From contig ONVT01000263.1 of the NCBI GenBank assembly GCA_900321365.1, positions 1-14,111 on the forward strand: a stretch of 14,111 nucleotides of DNA. Reading direction: 5' to 3'. Both the position numbers and the translations under genes were made by a program. Under the pieces are notes generated by a model that did no database searches, was not told where the DNA came from, and saw only the letters and a list, made by a program, of their open reading frames with translations. Position 1 is the stretch's first letter. Every line of letters begins with the position of its first letter. Of this stretch, positions 7,293 through 14,111 are shown piece after piece. The DNA comes from an uncultured Eubacteriales bacterium. Lineage in GTDB: Bacteria; Bacillota_A; Clostridia; Lachnospirales; Lachnospiraceae.

Positions 7293-7325
7293 GATCGTTT
7301 CCTCTTTCTACTGCTGTGTCTGTGT

Positions 7326-7480
7326 TTATTTCTGCGCCTGCCCTCGCGGCTGCCTCCGCGGCGATTAGTTTCCTTTAGCGCAAACTTCGCCGCGTCTTGT
7401 CTTGCTTCTGCGCCTGCTCTCGCGGTGATTAGCTTCCTCTGGCGCAAACTTCGCCGCGTCCTGCTTTATTTCTGCGCCTG
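7326..7480. repeat. Degenerate tandem direct repeats (two units plus a partial third)
   Basis: The motif TTCTGCGCCTG recurs at 7330-7340, 7406-7416 and 7470-7480, and a 19-base block is identical at 7378-7396 and 7442-7460, a 64-base period. The first unit has a 12-base insertion, giving 76 bases between the first two motifs. Within each full unit two interleaved pairings are possible with identical spacing: 7357-7364 with 7387-7394 and 7377-7382 with 7409-7414; then 7421-7428 with 7451-7458 and 7441-7446 with 7473-7478. The block fills nearly all of the 192 bases between the hydrolase and ACT genes. No open frame with a ribosome binding site runs through it. The function is unknown. Confidence 0.8.
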
Positions 7481-7484
7481 GCGG

Positions 7485-8285
7485 TCAAAAACTCAGCATC
7501 TCCATGGGATGCTCTCTGCTCGCAACGCGGATGGGGATATCCCCCTCCCTGTAAGGGCAGTTCGGATCCATCGCAAGCTCAGAGATCACCGTCGCATATG
7601 CCAGGTCCGCATAATTGTTCGTCTTACTGAGATGCCCGAGATAGACCGTATTCATGTGGTCGTTCAGAATCTGTGACAAAAGCATGGCAGAAGAAAGATT
7701 GGACAGATGCCCCTTCTCCCCCATAATCCTGCGCTTAAGCGGATACGGATAAGGACCGGCCTGAAGCATATTCTCGTCATGGTTCGCCTCGATTAACAGC
7801 ACATCAAGGTCACGCAGATGATTCACCGTATATCGGTTGAAACAACCCATATCCGTTGCGACTCCGGCAGCCTTTCCCCCTGACTCGATCCGGTAAGCGA
7901 CCGGCTCGGCAGCATCATGGCTGGTATGAAATGCCTCAACCATCATGTCACCGACCTGAAAAGGCCGATCCGCATCAATCGGATGAAAAAGCTTTTCCTC
8001 TACATTTCCAAGAGGTGAATACCTCAGAATCTGCCGAATCGTCCCTGCCGTCGCATAAACGGGAATATGTGCCTTCCGGCTCAGCACACCGAGCCCGGCA
8101 ATGTGATCACTGTGCTCATGCGTGACCAGGATGGCCGTCAGATCCTGCACGCTGCGGCCAATATCACGCAGCGCATCCGTAATCCTTTTGCATGATATTC
8201 CGGCATCAATCAAAACAGAACACTGATCCGTTCCAATATAGATACAATTCCCGCTGCTTCCGCTGGCGATGCTGTAAAAGTCCAA
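7485..8285 (-). CDS. Metallo-beta-lactamase-fold hydrolase, YycJ/WalJ-like
   Basis: This is a 266-residue cytoplasmic metallohydrolase. The binuclear metal site is complete: THEHSDH (55-61) gives His56, His58, Asp60 and His61, followed by His123, Asp145 in ATDMG and the late histidine in GHLS. The opening SIASGSSGN and the length fit YycJ/WalJ, a family linked to cell-wall or DNA-replication coordination and to nucleolytic activity. I place the start at the TTG at 8285, because homologues begin right before this motif and an AGGA site lies 7 bases upstream (8293-8296). The ATG at 8342 would add 19 unrelated residues and overlap coaE by 41 bases. The gene follows coaE by 16 bases, so they are probably one transcript. 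No walR or walK is seen nearby. The substrate is inferred only at family level. Confidence 0.88.
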   Translation of the reverse strand: MDFYSIASGSSGNCIYIGTDQCSVLIDAGISCKRITDALRDIGRSVQDLTAILVTHEHSDHIAGLGVLSRKAHIPVYATAGTIRQILRYSPLGNVEEKLFHPIDADRPFQVGDMMVEAFHTSHDAAEPVAYRIESGGKAAGVATDMGCFNRYTVNHLRDLDVLLIEANHDENMLQAGPYPYPLKRRIMGEKGHLSNLSSAMLLSQILNDHMNTVYLGHLSKTNNYADLAYATVISELAMDPNCPYREGDIPIRVASREHPMEMLSF

Positions 8286-8301
8286 GTAAGTGTCCTGCTT
8301 T

Positions 8302-8919
8302 CTATGTGATAGGGAAAAAACCTCTTGTCTCCAGAGCTTCATCTATCTGCCGGAATGTATTCTGTATGTTTTCAGATGAATTGTCAATCGTCAGTGTGCA
8401 ACATTCCCGGTAGTTCTCTTCAGATCTCTGACTCTTAAGCAGATCCGTAATCTTCTCATCCGAATATCCTCTGCTTTTCTTCAGACGTTCCCTTCGAACC
8501 ACCTCATCCGCATGGATATACCAGATCTCATCACAGATCTCACCATAATTGTCTTCCAGAAGAAGCGCCGCTTCAATCACGATGAGCGGGCGACCGGTAA
8601 AGCTTTCGCAATATTCGTGTATCAATTCTCTGACTCGTCTCTTCACCGCCGGATGTATGATCCGGTTCAGAGTTCTGAGAAGCTCCTCATCCGAAAATAC
8701 TTTCCTTGCCACGGCACTCCGGTCGAAGGTGCCGTCTTCGTTCAAAAGCGATTCATCCCGGAAGAGCTCCCGCATCGGTTCGTAACATTCCTCCCCCGGC
8801 TGCTGCAGCTGTCTGGCCACTTCATCACACTCTATCAGGAAGGCGCCGTATCGCTCCCGAAGATAGCACAAAACCGTGCTCTTTCCTGTTCCGACTCCCC
8901 CCGTAATCCCCAGAATCAT
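8302..8919 (-). CDS. coaE: Dephospho-CoA kinase
   Basis: This enzyme catalyses the last step of coenzyme A synthesis, phosphorylating the 3'-hydroxyl of dephospho-CoA with ATP. The 205-residue length is normal. The P-loop GGVGTGKST (7-15) sits at the very N-terminus as in all CoaE proteins. The CoA-binding Asp in ECDEVARQL, the lid-region segment RLKKSRGYSDEKI and the late TIDNS motif follow in the expected order. The ATG at 8919 is preceded by GGAG at 6 bases. It lies 120 bases downstream of polA, a neighbour pairing common in Firmicutes, and 16 bases upstream of the hydrolase gene. It is expected to be essential and constitutively expressed. Confidence 0.96.
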   Translation of the reverse strand: MILGITGGVGTGKSTVLCYLRERYGAFLIECDEVARQLQQPGEECYEPMRELFRDESLLNEDGTFDRSAVARKVFSDEELLRTLNRIIHPAVKRRVRELIHEYCESFTGRPLIVIEAALLLEDNYGEICDEIWYIHADEVVRRERLKKSRGYSDEKITDLLKSQRSEENYRECCTLTIDNSSENIQNTFRQIDEALETRGFFPIT

Positions 8920-8959
8920 GCTTCTCTCCGCCTGTCATTGCTGTCTCAAGGCTTCCTGG

Positions 8960-8994
8960 GCGGGGATTTCATCACAATCTGACTCTTTCCCCGC
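8960..8994. repeat. Inverted repeat in the polA-coaE gap
   Basis: GCGGGGA (8960-8966) pairs perfectly with 8988-8994 around a 21-base loop. No T-run follows on the minus strand, so it does not look like a terminator and would let transcription pass from polA into coaE. The rest of the 120-base gap shows nothing recognisable. Confidence 0.35.
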
Positions 8995-9039
8995 ATGCTG
9001 CGCGCCGCCTGCTGCCTGCCATCGCCATCCGCCGCATTC

Positions 9040-11769
9040 TCAGTGCGCCTCGAACCAGCTGTCACCCTCGTGCATGTCGATTTCCAGCCGCACCTTCATG
9101 TCCGCGGCGCCCTCCATCTCCTCGCACAAAATCTTCTTCACCACCTCGACCTCATCCACATCCGCCTCCACCAGCAACTCATCGTGAACCTGCAGGACGA
9201 GACGCGATTTCAGACCCTCCGCGCGCAGGCGGTGGTCCACCCCGATCATCGCGATCTTGATAATATCCGCGGCGGTGCCCTGGATCGGCGCGTTCATCGC
9301 GACCCGCTCACCGAAAGAACGCCGCATGAAATTTGACTCCTTCAGCTCCGGAATCGGCCTCCTGCGCCCGAACATGGTGACACACCAGCCCTGCTCCTTC
9401 GCGGTTTTCACCGCCTGATCCAAAAACTCCTTGATCCCGGGAAATGATCTGAAGTACTGCTCTATAAACGCTGCCGCTTCCTTCCTTGTGATGGACAGTC
9501 CCTGGCTCAGGCCAAATGAGCTGATGCCATACACAATCCCGAAATTGACGGCCTTCGCGTTTCTGCGCAGCTGGGGAGTCACCTCCTCCAGCGGAACATG
9601 GAACACCGAGCTTGCCGTGATCGCGTGGATGTCCTCCGCGGAATTATATGCCTCGATCAGCGCCTTGTCCCCGGACATATGCGCCAGAACCCGGAGTTCT
9701 ATCTGCGAGTAATCCGCATCGACAAACTTCGATCCGTCCTTCGGCACGAAAACCTTGCGCAGTTCCCTGCCAAGCTCCGTCCGAACCGGAATATTCTGGA
9801 GGTTCGGATCCGTCGAGCTGATCCGCCCTGTCGCCGTGATTGTCTGATTGAACTTCCCGTGAATCCTCCCGTCCTCAGCGATATACGCGGACAGCCCCTC
9901 CGCGTATGTTGAGCGAAGCTTCGTCAGCTGGCGGTATTCCAGGATGTCCGCCACAATCTGGTTCTCCTCGGCAAGCTTCTCCAGCACGTCCGCCGCCGTG
10001 GAATATCCCGTCTTCGTTTTCTTCCCGCTGGGAAGGTGCAGCTTCTCAAACAGAATCACGCCCAGCTGCTTCGGTGAGTTGATGTTAAACTCCTCCCCCG
10101 CCTCCTCGTAAATCTGCTTCTCAAGACTGTCAATCCGTTCCGCAAGCCGGATTCCATAGTCATGCAGTTCCTGTGCCTTCACCAGGATTCCCTCACGCTG
10201 CATGCGGTACAGAACAAAGACCAGCGGCATCTCGATCTCATCAAAAAGTTTTGCCATCCCCTGGCTCTCAAGTTCCGCCCTGATCCCGTCCCTGGACTCC
10301 AGCGCGGCACGCGCCTGAAGGCAGGTGATCTCCATCCAGTCCTCCGACGAAAGATCCCTGTCCTTCTTCTTTCCAAACAGTTCAACGCGCGACTTGATCA
10401 TCCTGCCCGCATACGTCCCCGACAGGAAATCATAGGTATACGCGCCCTGCAGCGGATTCAGCAGATAAGCACCTATCGCACAGTCAAAGAACTTCCTCTC
10501 TACGGCCTCATTCACACATCCTGACTGAACTTCATCCATACATAGCGACTGTGTTTGAGGTATTCCATCCAGATAATACAGCTGCTCCTTCAGGTCAATC
10601 GCGCAGATTATCTCCACTTCATCCGTCAGCTTCCTCAGTGCGCCGGTGTCCGAGGTCTTCACAAATCCAGTCCGATTCCCGAAGGCAACGGCGTACCCGA
10701 CCATGGCGTTGTCCAGCACGGCAATCTGCAGCCCGACCGTCCCGGCCTTCACCGCATCTTCCAGAAATGCCCCCACGTCCTCAACCATCTCGAACGCAGC
10801 CAGTTCTCCATATTCAGATACCGTCCCAGAATCAGAGTCAGTCCCGGTCTTTCCTGTAACCTTTGCACCTGCCTCCTTCGCCTGCATCCCCTCCGCAAAG
10901 CGCTTAATCATCGTCCTCAGCTGCAGCTTCTTGCACATCTCCAGCGCCTTCGGCGTATAGAGCGCAGCATGCTCCGGATCGAGCCGGGCCGCTGTCAGAT
11001 CCAGCTCAAACGGCGCGTCACGGTCAATCGTCGCCAGCCACAGAGACAGCTGCGCATCCTCCCAGTAATCCCGCAGCGAATTCTGCGCGCGCGGCGGCTT
11101 GATCTCGTCAACATGGGCATAGGCATTTTCGATGGAATGGTACTGGGAAATGATCTTGACGGCGGTTTTCTCGCCGACCCCCGGAATGCCCGGGATATTG
11201 TCCGACGCGTCGCCCATCAGCGCCTTGACATGCACGAACTCCTGCGGCGTGACGAGATATTTCTCCTTCACGTCCTGAGCAAAATAATCCTCAACCTCGG
11301 TGCCGCTCTTCTTCGTCTTCGGAATCCGGACCTGCGTCCGGTCAGAGGCAAGCTGCAGAAGGTCACGATCACCGGAAATGATCCTCACGTCGAGCCCCTG
11401 CTCCTGAGCATGCTTTGACGCCGTGCCGATCAGGTCGTCGGCCTCGTATCCCTCCAGCATCATCAGCGGAACGCCCATGGCCTGGAGCATTTCCTTCATC
11501 ACGGGGATCTGCTCGCGCAGCTCGTCAGGCATGGCGTGCCGCGTTCCCTTGTACGCCTCATATTTTTTGTGGCGGAAGGTCGGCGCGCTTAGGTCAAATG
11601 CAACCGCCAGGTACTGCGCATTTTCCTCATCCAGGACTTTGAACAGGATGTTCAGGAAGCCATACACCGCGTTTGTGTGCAGGCCTGTGCTGTTGCTGAG
11701 CAGCGGAACCCCGTAAAATGCCCGGTTCATGATGCTGTGTCCGTCAATCAGGATGATTTTCTCACTCAT
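9040..11769 (-). CDS. polA: DNA polymerase I
   Basis: Pol I fills gaps and removes RNA primers during replication and repair. The 909-residue protein has the full layout. First comes a 5' flap nuclease with intact acidic residues: Asp9 in LIDGHS, Asp59, the EADD segment at 109-112, SGDRD (132-136) and MGDASDNIPGIPGVGEKT (185-202). An inactive 3'-5' exonuclease-like domain spans about 300-500. The polymerase domain carries motif A DYSQIELR (about 685), motif B with RRNAKAVNFGIVYG (about 735-750) and motif C QVHDE (about 860). The DXE metal-ligand motif of proofreading is replaced by GLQIAV near 346, as in Bacillus enzymes. I start at the ATG at 11769, where a GGGAGGG site lies just upstream; the frame to 11796 adds nine residues. 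It begins 63 bases after the zinc-finger gene and is probably co-transcribed with it. Confidence 0.97.
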   Translation of the reverse strand: MSEKIILIDGHSIMNRAFYGVPLLSNSTGLHTNAVYGFLNILFKVLDEENAQYLAVAFDLSAPTFRHKKYEAYKGTRHAMPDELREQIPVMKEMLQAMGVPLMMLEGYEADDLIGTASKHAQEQGLDVRIISGDRDLLQLASDRTQVRIPKTKKSGTEVEDYFAQDVKEKYLVTPQEFVHVKALMGDASDNIPGIPGVGEKTAVKIISQYHSIENAYAHVDEIKPPRAQNSLRDYWEDAQLSLWLATIDRDAPFELDLTAARLDPEHAALYTPKALEMCKKLQLRTMIKRFAEGMQAKEAGAKVTGKTGTDSDSGTVSEYGELAAFEMVEDVGAFLEDAVKAGTVGLQIAVLDNAMVGYAVAFGNRTGFVKTSDTGALRKLTDEVEIICAIDLKEQLYYLDGIPQTQSLCMDEVQSGCVNEAVERKFFDCAIGAYLLNPLQGAYTYDFLSGTYAGRMIKSRVELFGKKKDRDLSSEDWMEITCLQARAALESRDGIRAELESQGMAKLFDEIEMPLVFVLYRMQREGILVKAQELHDYGIRLAERIDSLEKQIYEEAGEEFNINSPKQLGVILFEKLHLPSGKKTKTGYSTAADVLEKLAEENQIVADILEYRQLTKLRSTYAEGLSAYIAEDGRIHGKFNQTITATGRISSTDPNLQNIPVRTELGRELRKVFVPKDGSKFVDADYSQIELRVLAHMSGDKALIEAYNSAEDIHAITASSVFHVPLEEVTPQLRRNAKAVNFGIVYGISSFGLSQGLSITRKEAAAFIEQYFRSFPGIKEFLDQAVKTAKEQGWCVTMFGRRRPIPELKESNFMRRSFGERVAMNAPIQGTAADIIKIAMIGVDHRLRAEGLKSRLVLQVHDELLVEADVDEVEVVKKILCEEMEGAADMKVRLEIDMHEGDSWFEAH

Positions 11770-11832
11770 GGAAGCTCCCTCCCTGTTCATGCTCACGTTA
11801 CAGGAACGCTGTTATTCGAATCCTCTGCTTAT

Positions 11833-12369
11833 TTACTCTACAGTCAACTGATCTGACTGTATCGTCTCCGAAGCCTGGCCTTGTGCCTGGTCTGACTGAG
11901 CTGTCTCCGGAACCTGACTTTGTGCCTGATCGGACTGCGTCGTTTCCTGAGCCGGTTCCGGTACCGAACCCGGCGGCGAGCCGGCGGGGGCTTCCGTCTC
12001 TACGACCTGGATGATCTCCGTCCGGTGCCTGTCCTGATATCCGCCCGGCATCCGGAAGATTTCAAAAAACGCCGCGAAGATGCAGATCTCCGCCACCAGA
12101 ATCACGCCCACCTTTATGACACGGTTCCGCTGCCTGACGCCCAGATACTCCCTCGAATGCTGCAGCCTCGTACGGAGCTTCCTGGCATAATTGTAATCTC
12201 CCTTCTCATCCACGTTGCTGAGCGTGCGGTAGATCGAGAAGTAGATTTCCAGCTCGCCGAAACAGTCCGGGCAGCCCTGCACATGATCCAGGAATTCCTC
12301 CAGCTCACGGTCAGACAGATACCCCTCCAGGTATGGTCTGATCAGCTGCTGCGCCCTTACACAATCCAC
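11833..12369 (-). CDS. Single-pass membrane protein with an anti-sigma-type zinc finger (zf-HC2 like)
   Basis: The 178-residue protein begins with a zinc-finger arrangement typical of ZAS anti-sigma factors: Cys3, then His29, Cys33 and Cys36 (HX3CX2C). A basic stretch (62-84) follows, then one membrane segment (about 84-105). The remainder (about 106-178) is a Pro/Gln/Thr/Ser-rich tail that should lie outside the cell and includes 13-residue repeats. The start is GTG at 12369, supported by GAGGGG 6 bases upstream. No ECF sigma-factor gene lies next to it, although anti-sigma factors are usually encoded with their sigma partner; upstream is a 318-base gap and downstream is polA, 63 bases away. 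It may be a membrane anchor or regulator acting on a distant sigma factor, or may have lost that role. The zinc finger and membrane topology are clear; the function is not. Confidence 0.8.
   Translation of the reverse strand: MDCVRAQQLIRPYLEGYLSDRELEEFLDHVQGCPDCFGELEIYFSIYRTLSNVDEKGDYNYARKLRTRLQHSREYLGVRQRNRVIKVGVILVAEICIFAAFFEIFRMPGGYQDRHRTEIIQVVETEAPAGSPPGSVPEPAQETTQSDQAQSQVPETAQSDQAQGQASETIQSDQLTVE
11848..11946 (-). repeat. In-frame 39-bp repeats encoding 13-residue Gln/Ser/Asp units
   Basis: Residues 142-154, 155-167 and 168-174 of the zinc-finger protein repeat the pattern ET-X-QSDQAQ-X-Q-X-X, with the last unit cut to seven residues. The DNA units are divergent but clearly related, so this is a slippage or unequal-crossover product in the external tail. 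Confidence 0.85.
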
Positions 12370-12390
12370 ACTTGTCCCCTCTCCAATTTC

Positions 12391-12540
12391 TTACAGTGCT
12401 TCCTGGTGCTGATACAATCTCATCTGACAAGGCAGTATTTCGACTGCTTTGATTTCTGACTTACAGATGCCAATCTTATTGGCTATATGTAAATCTGTTC
12501 TCTTTTCTGGCCAGAGTTCTTTCCAGTACTCCAGAAGCAC
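12391..12540 (-). pseudogene. Possible small ORF or gene remnant upstream of the zinc-finger gene
   Basis: A minus-strand frame from a GTG at 12540 to a TAA at 12391 encodes 49 residues of protein-like composition (for example EYWKELWPEK, HIANKIGICKSEI, VEILPCQMRLYQ), and the middle part faintly resembles a helix-turn-helix. There is no convincing ribosome binding site, and in-frame stops lie just upstream. If it is real, it is more likely the tail of a decayed gene than an intact small protein. It ends 21 bases before the zinc-finger GTG. I do not recognise it. Confidence 0.2.
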
Positions 12541-12580
12541 GCAGAATCAGCAATTCTCTCAAGAATGTGTATCCTTCGTG

Positions 12581-12610
12581 ATTATACCCTATCAGTTCCG
12601 GAAATGCCAC
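12581..12610 (-). promoter_or_regulatory. Promoter candidate for the zinc-finger/polA transcript
   Basis: TATAAT on the minus strand (12586-12581) has GTGGCA (12610-12605, four of six to the -35 consensus) 18 bases upstream. It faces the zinc-finger gene with a leader of about 205 bases. The remainder of the 318-base divergent gap (12370-12687) holds the possible remnant at 12391-12540, a 10-bp palindrome TCTGGCCAGA at 12506-12515, and the mgtE promoter. Confidence 0.35.
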
Positions 12611-12640
12611 CACAGCCGGAGTGCAGTTTCCCTTCCGCCG

Positions 12641-12649
12641 TGCTATAAT
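12641..12649 (+). promoter_or_regulatory. Extended -10 promoter of mgtE
   Basis: TGC-TATAAT is a perfect extended -10 element and lies 38 bases before the mgtE ATG. There is no good -35 box at 17 or 18 bases, which the TGN extension can compensate for. Transcription would start near 12656, leaving a leader of about 32 bases with GGAGGG at 12672-12677. Confidence 0.65.
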
Positions 12650-12687
12650 GGTTCAGGAATATGGAAAGATCGGAGGGATGACGGATC

Positions 12688-14025
12688 ATGGCTGACTACA
12701 AAGACATCATCAGGCTGCTTACCAGCGGAGTACCGGACAACATACAGCAGCTCGTCGATGAGACACATCCCGCCGACGTTCTGGAAGCAGTCCAGGAAGA
12801 AGCCGGCGGAAACTATAAGTATCTGCTCGCGCTGCCGGACGACTTCCTCGCGGATGTCATCGACGAAGCGGACGACGATGACAAATACGACATCCTGAAG
12901 GTCATGGAGCCGGACCGGACACGGTCCGTCCTGAACCGGATGAGCGTCGACGAGATCGCCGACCTGATCCAGGAGCTGGAGGACGATGACCGGGACGCAG
13001 TCATTACCTCTCTCCTGCGCGGCCGGACGAAGACCGCCGTCAGCAAACTGCTCAAATACGACGAGGATACCGCCGGCGGTATCATGACGACTCAGTTCAT
13101 CGCGATCTACGCGTCGAACACCGTCATGAAAGCCCTCAACTACCTCAAGACCGAGGTGGACGCGGAGACCTCCTACTACATGTACGTCGTAAAAAAAGAA
13201 GACTACACCCTGCTCGGCGTCGTCTCCCTCCGCGATCTCGTTATGGCACCCTTCGACACACTGATCGAAGAAATCATGAACACCAACGTCATCTCGGTCA
13301 ACGCGAACCTCGACCAGGAAGACGTGGCGGATACATTTTCAAAATACGGATATCCCGCCCTGCCCGTCGTGGACGACAACGGGAAGATGATCGGAATCGT
13401 CACGGTTGATGACGTCATCGATGTCATCAACGAAGAGGCGACCGAGGACATCTACCACATGGGTGGTGTCAACAAGGAAGAGAAGATCGACGGCACGGTG
13501 CTGGAGGCAGTCAAGAGCCGCCTTCCCTGGCTCGCGGTCAACCTGGTCACCGCGTTGCTGGCGTCCACCGTCATCGCGCAGTTCAACGGCACCATCGAGA
13601 AGATCGTCGCGCTCTCCGCCGTCATGACCATCATCTCCGGCATGGGCGGAAATGCGGGCACCCAGTCTCTCACCATGGTCGTGCGCGCCCTCTCCCTGAA
13701 TGAGATCGACAAAGACAACGGCAGGCTCATCCTGCGCAAGGAGATTCTGGCAGGCCTCCTGAACGGAGCCGCCATCGGCGCAATGGTCGCCTGCATCGCG
13801 TTGTTCTACCATTTCAATCCATGGTTCGGCCTGATCGCCGGCATCGCCATGGTGCTGAACATGGTCTGCGCAGCCCTCGCCGGCTTCCTGATCCCGATCC
13901 TGCTCGAGAAGATGAACATCGACCCGGCGCTCGCATCAAGCGTATTTGTGACGACCGTCACCGACTGCCTCGGGTTCTTCTTCTTCCTGGGCCTTGCCAC
14001 TCTGACGATGCCACTTTTGTTCTAA
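12688..14025 (+). CDS. mgtE: Magnesium transporter MgtE
   Basis: MgtE is a dimeric Mg2+ channel in the cytoplasmic membrane that closes when cytosolic Mg2+ is high. The 445-residue protein has the standard parts: an acidic superhelical N-domain (about 1-128, rich in Asp/Glu for Mg2+ sensing), two CBS domains (about 135-190 and 195-252), the plug helix (about 253-275) and a five-helix membrane domain (280-445). The pore signature SGMGGNAGTQS is at 317-327, and the selectivity-filter aspartate is Asp426 in TTVTDCLGF, equivalent to Asp432 of the Thermus thermophilus protein. The start at 12688 has GGAGGG 10 bases upstream. Its leader is too short for an M-box riboswitch, so control is probably at the protein level through the CBS and N-domains. 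Confidence 0.97.
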   Translation: MADYKDIIRLLTSGVPDNIQQLVDETHPADVLEAVQEEAGGNYKYLLALPDDFLADVIDEADDDDKYDILKVMEPDRTRSVLNRMSVDEIADLIQELEDDDRDAVITSLLRGRTKTAVSKLLKYDEDTAGGIMTTQFIAIYASNTVMKALNYLKTEVDAETSYYMYVVKKEDYTLLGVVSLRDLVMAPFDTLIEEIMNTNVISVNANLDQEDVADTFSKYGYPALPVVDDNGKMIGIVTVDDVIDVINEEATEDIYHMGGVNKEEKIDGTVLEAVKSRLPWLAVNLVTALLASTVIAQFNGTIEKIVALSAVMTIISGMGGNAGTQSLTMVVRALSLNEIDKDNGRLILRKEILAGLLNGAAIGAMVACIALFYHFNPWFGLIAGIAMVLNMVCAALAGFLIPILLEKMNIDPALASSVFVTTVTDCLGFFFFLGLATLTMPLLF

Positions 14026-14044
14026 TGCCTGACTCCGACAGGCA
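14026..14044 (+). terminator. Weak hairpin after mgtE
   Basis: TGCCTG (14026-14031) pairs with CAGGCA (14039-14044) around a 7-base loop, directly after the stop codon. Only ATTGT follows, not a T-run, so terminator function is uncertain. The last 67 bases of the window contain a 10-bp palindrome CTGCCGGCAG at 14079-14088 and no gene that I can see. Confidence 0.3.
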
Positions 14045-14111
14045 ATTGTACGCCCATTCTTTTCAGGACACACAAAAACTGCCGGCAGACACCCTGTACC
14101 TTCCGCACAGA

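Noticed and set aside
7326..7480. CRISPR-like repeats
   Set aside because: Only two and a half units, the material between the shared motifs is itself repeated instead of being unique spacers, and no cas genes are nearby.
10555..11418. A 287-residue plus-strand open frame opposite polA
   Set aside because: It is an Arg/Leu/Pro/His-rich shadow of polA codons with no ribosome binding site or recognisable fold.
12476..12562. A 28-codon minus-strand frame starting at TTG with an AAGGA site
   Set aside because: The predicted start of transcription from the TATAAT at 12581-12586 falls within that ribosome site, so the frame would not be translated from that promoter, and the peptide shows no signal or motif.
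12650..12687. M-box magnesium riboswitch upstream of mgtE
   Set aside because: The extended -10 element leaves only about 32 bases of leader, far too short for an M-box, and no terminator hairpin lies before the ATG.

Overview
The window looks like a chromosomal stretch from a GC-rich anaerobic Firmicute, most likely a Clostridia or Lachnospiraceae-type gut bacterium. The basis is strong AGGAG-type ribosome binding sites, frequent use of GTG and TTG starts, a DNA polymerase I whose proofreading site is degenerate (typical of Firmicutes), and the ACT-domain plus DUF711 pair that is common in Clostridia. This is inferred from protein style and gene order, not from a database search. I see no transposase, integrase, phage gene, CRISPR array, tRNA or rRNA.

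Left end (1-2750, all minus strand): a three-gene polar amino-acid ABC importer transcribed in the order binding protein (1803-2633), permease (909-1619), ATPase (170-892). A good intrinsic-terminator structure sits between the binding protein and the permease. It probably acts as an attenuator, so that more binding protein than membrane complex is made. The 169 bases beyond the ATPase are non-coding and contain a long imperfect hairpin. The binding-protein leader has a promoter, a short palindrome near the predicted start of transcription, and a hairpin just upstream of the ribosome binding site.

Divergent from the importer is a family I CoA-transferase (2923-4434, plus). A perfect 18-bp hairpin separates it from the convergent gene for a secreted FN3-M23 peptidase (4606-5502, minus).

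From 12540 back to 5643 runs a long minus-strand series: a zinc-finger membrane protein (zf-HC2 type), polA, coaE, a YycJ-like metallo-beta-lactamase-fold hydrolase, an ACT-domain protein (UPF0237) and a DUF711/UPF0210 protein. Close spacing suggests polA is co-transcribed with the zinc-finger gene, coaE with the hydrolase, and the ACT gene with the DUF711 gene. A 155-bp stretch of degenerate tandem repeats separates the hydrolase from the ACT gene.

Right end: the Mg2+ transporter gene mgtE (12688-14025, plus) starts from its own extended -10 promoter with a short leader. The 318-bp divergent gap before it may hold a small ORF or gene remnant.

I do not see a convincing new biological system. 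The observations most worth checking are the repeat block at 7326-7480, the structured non-coding DNA at 1-169, the intra-operon attenuator at 1638-1676, and the zinc-finger membrane protein that has no sigma-factor partner.
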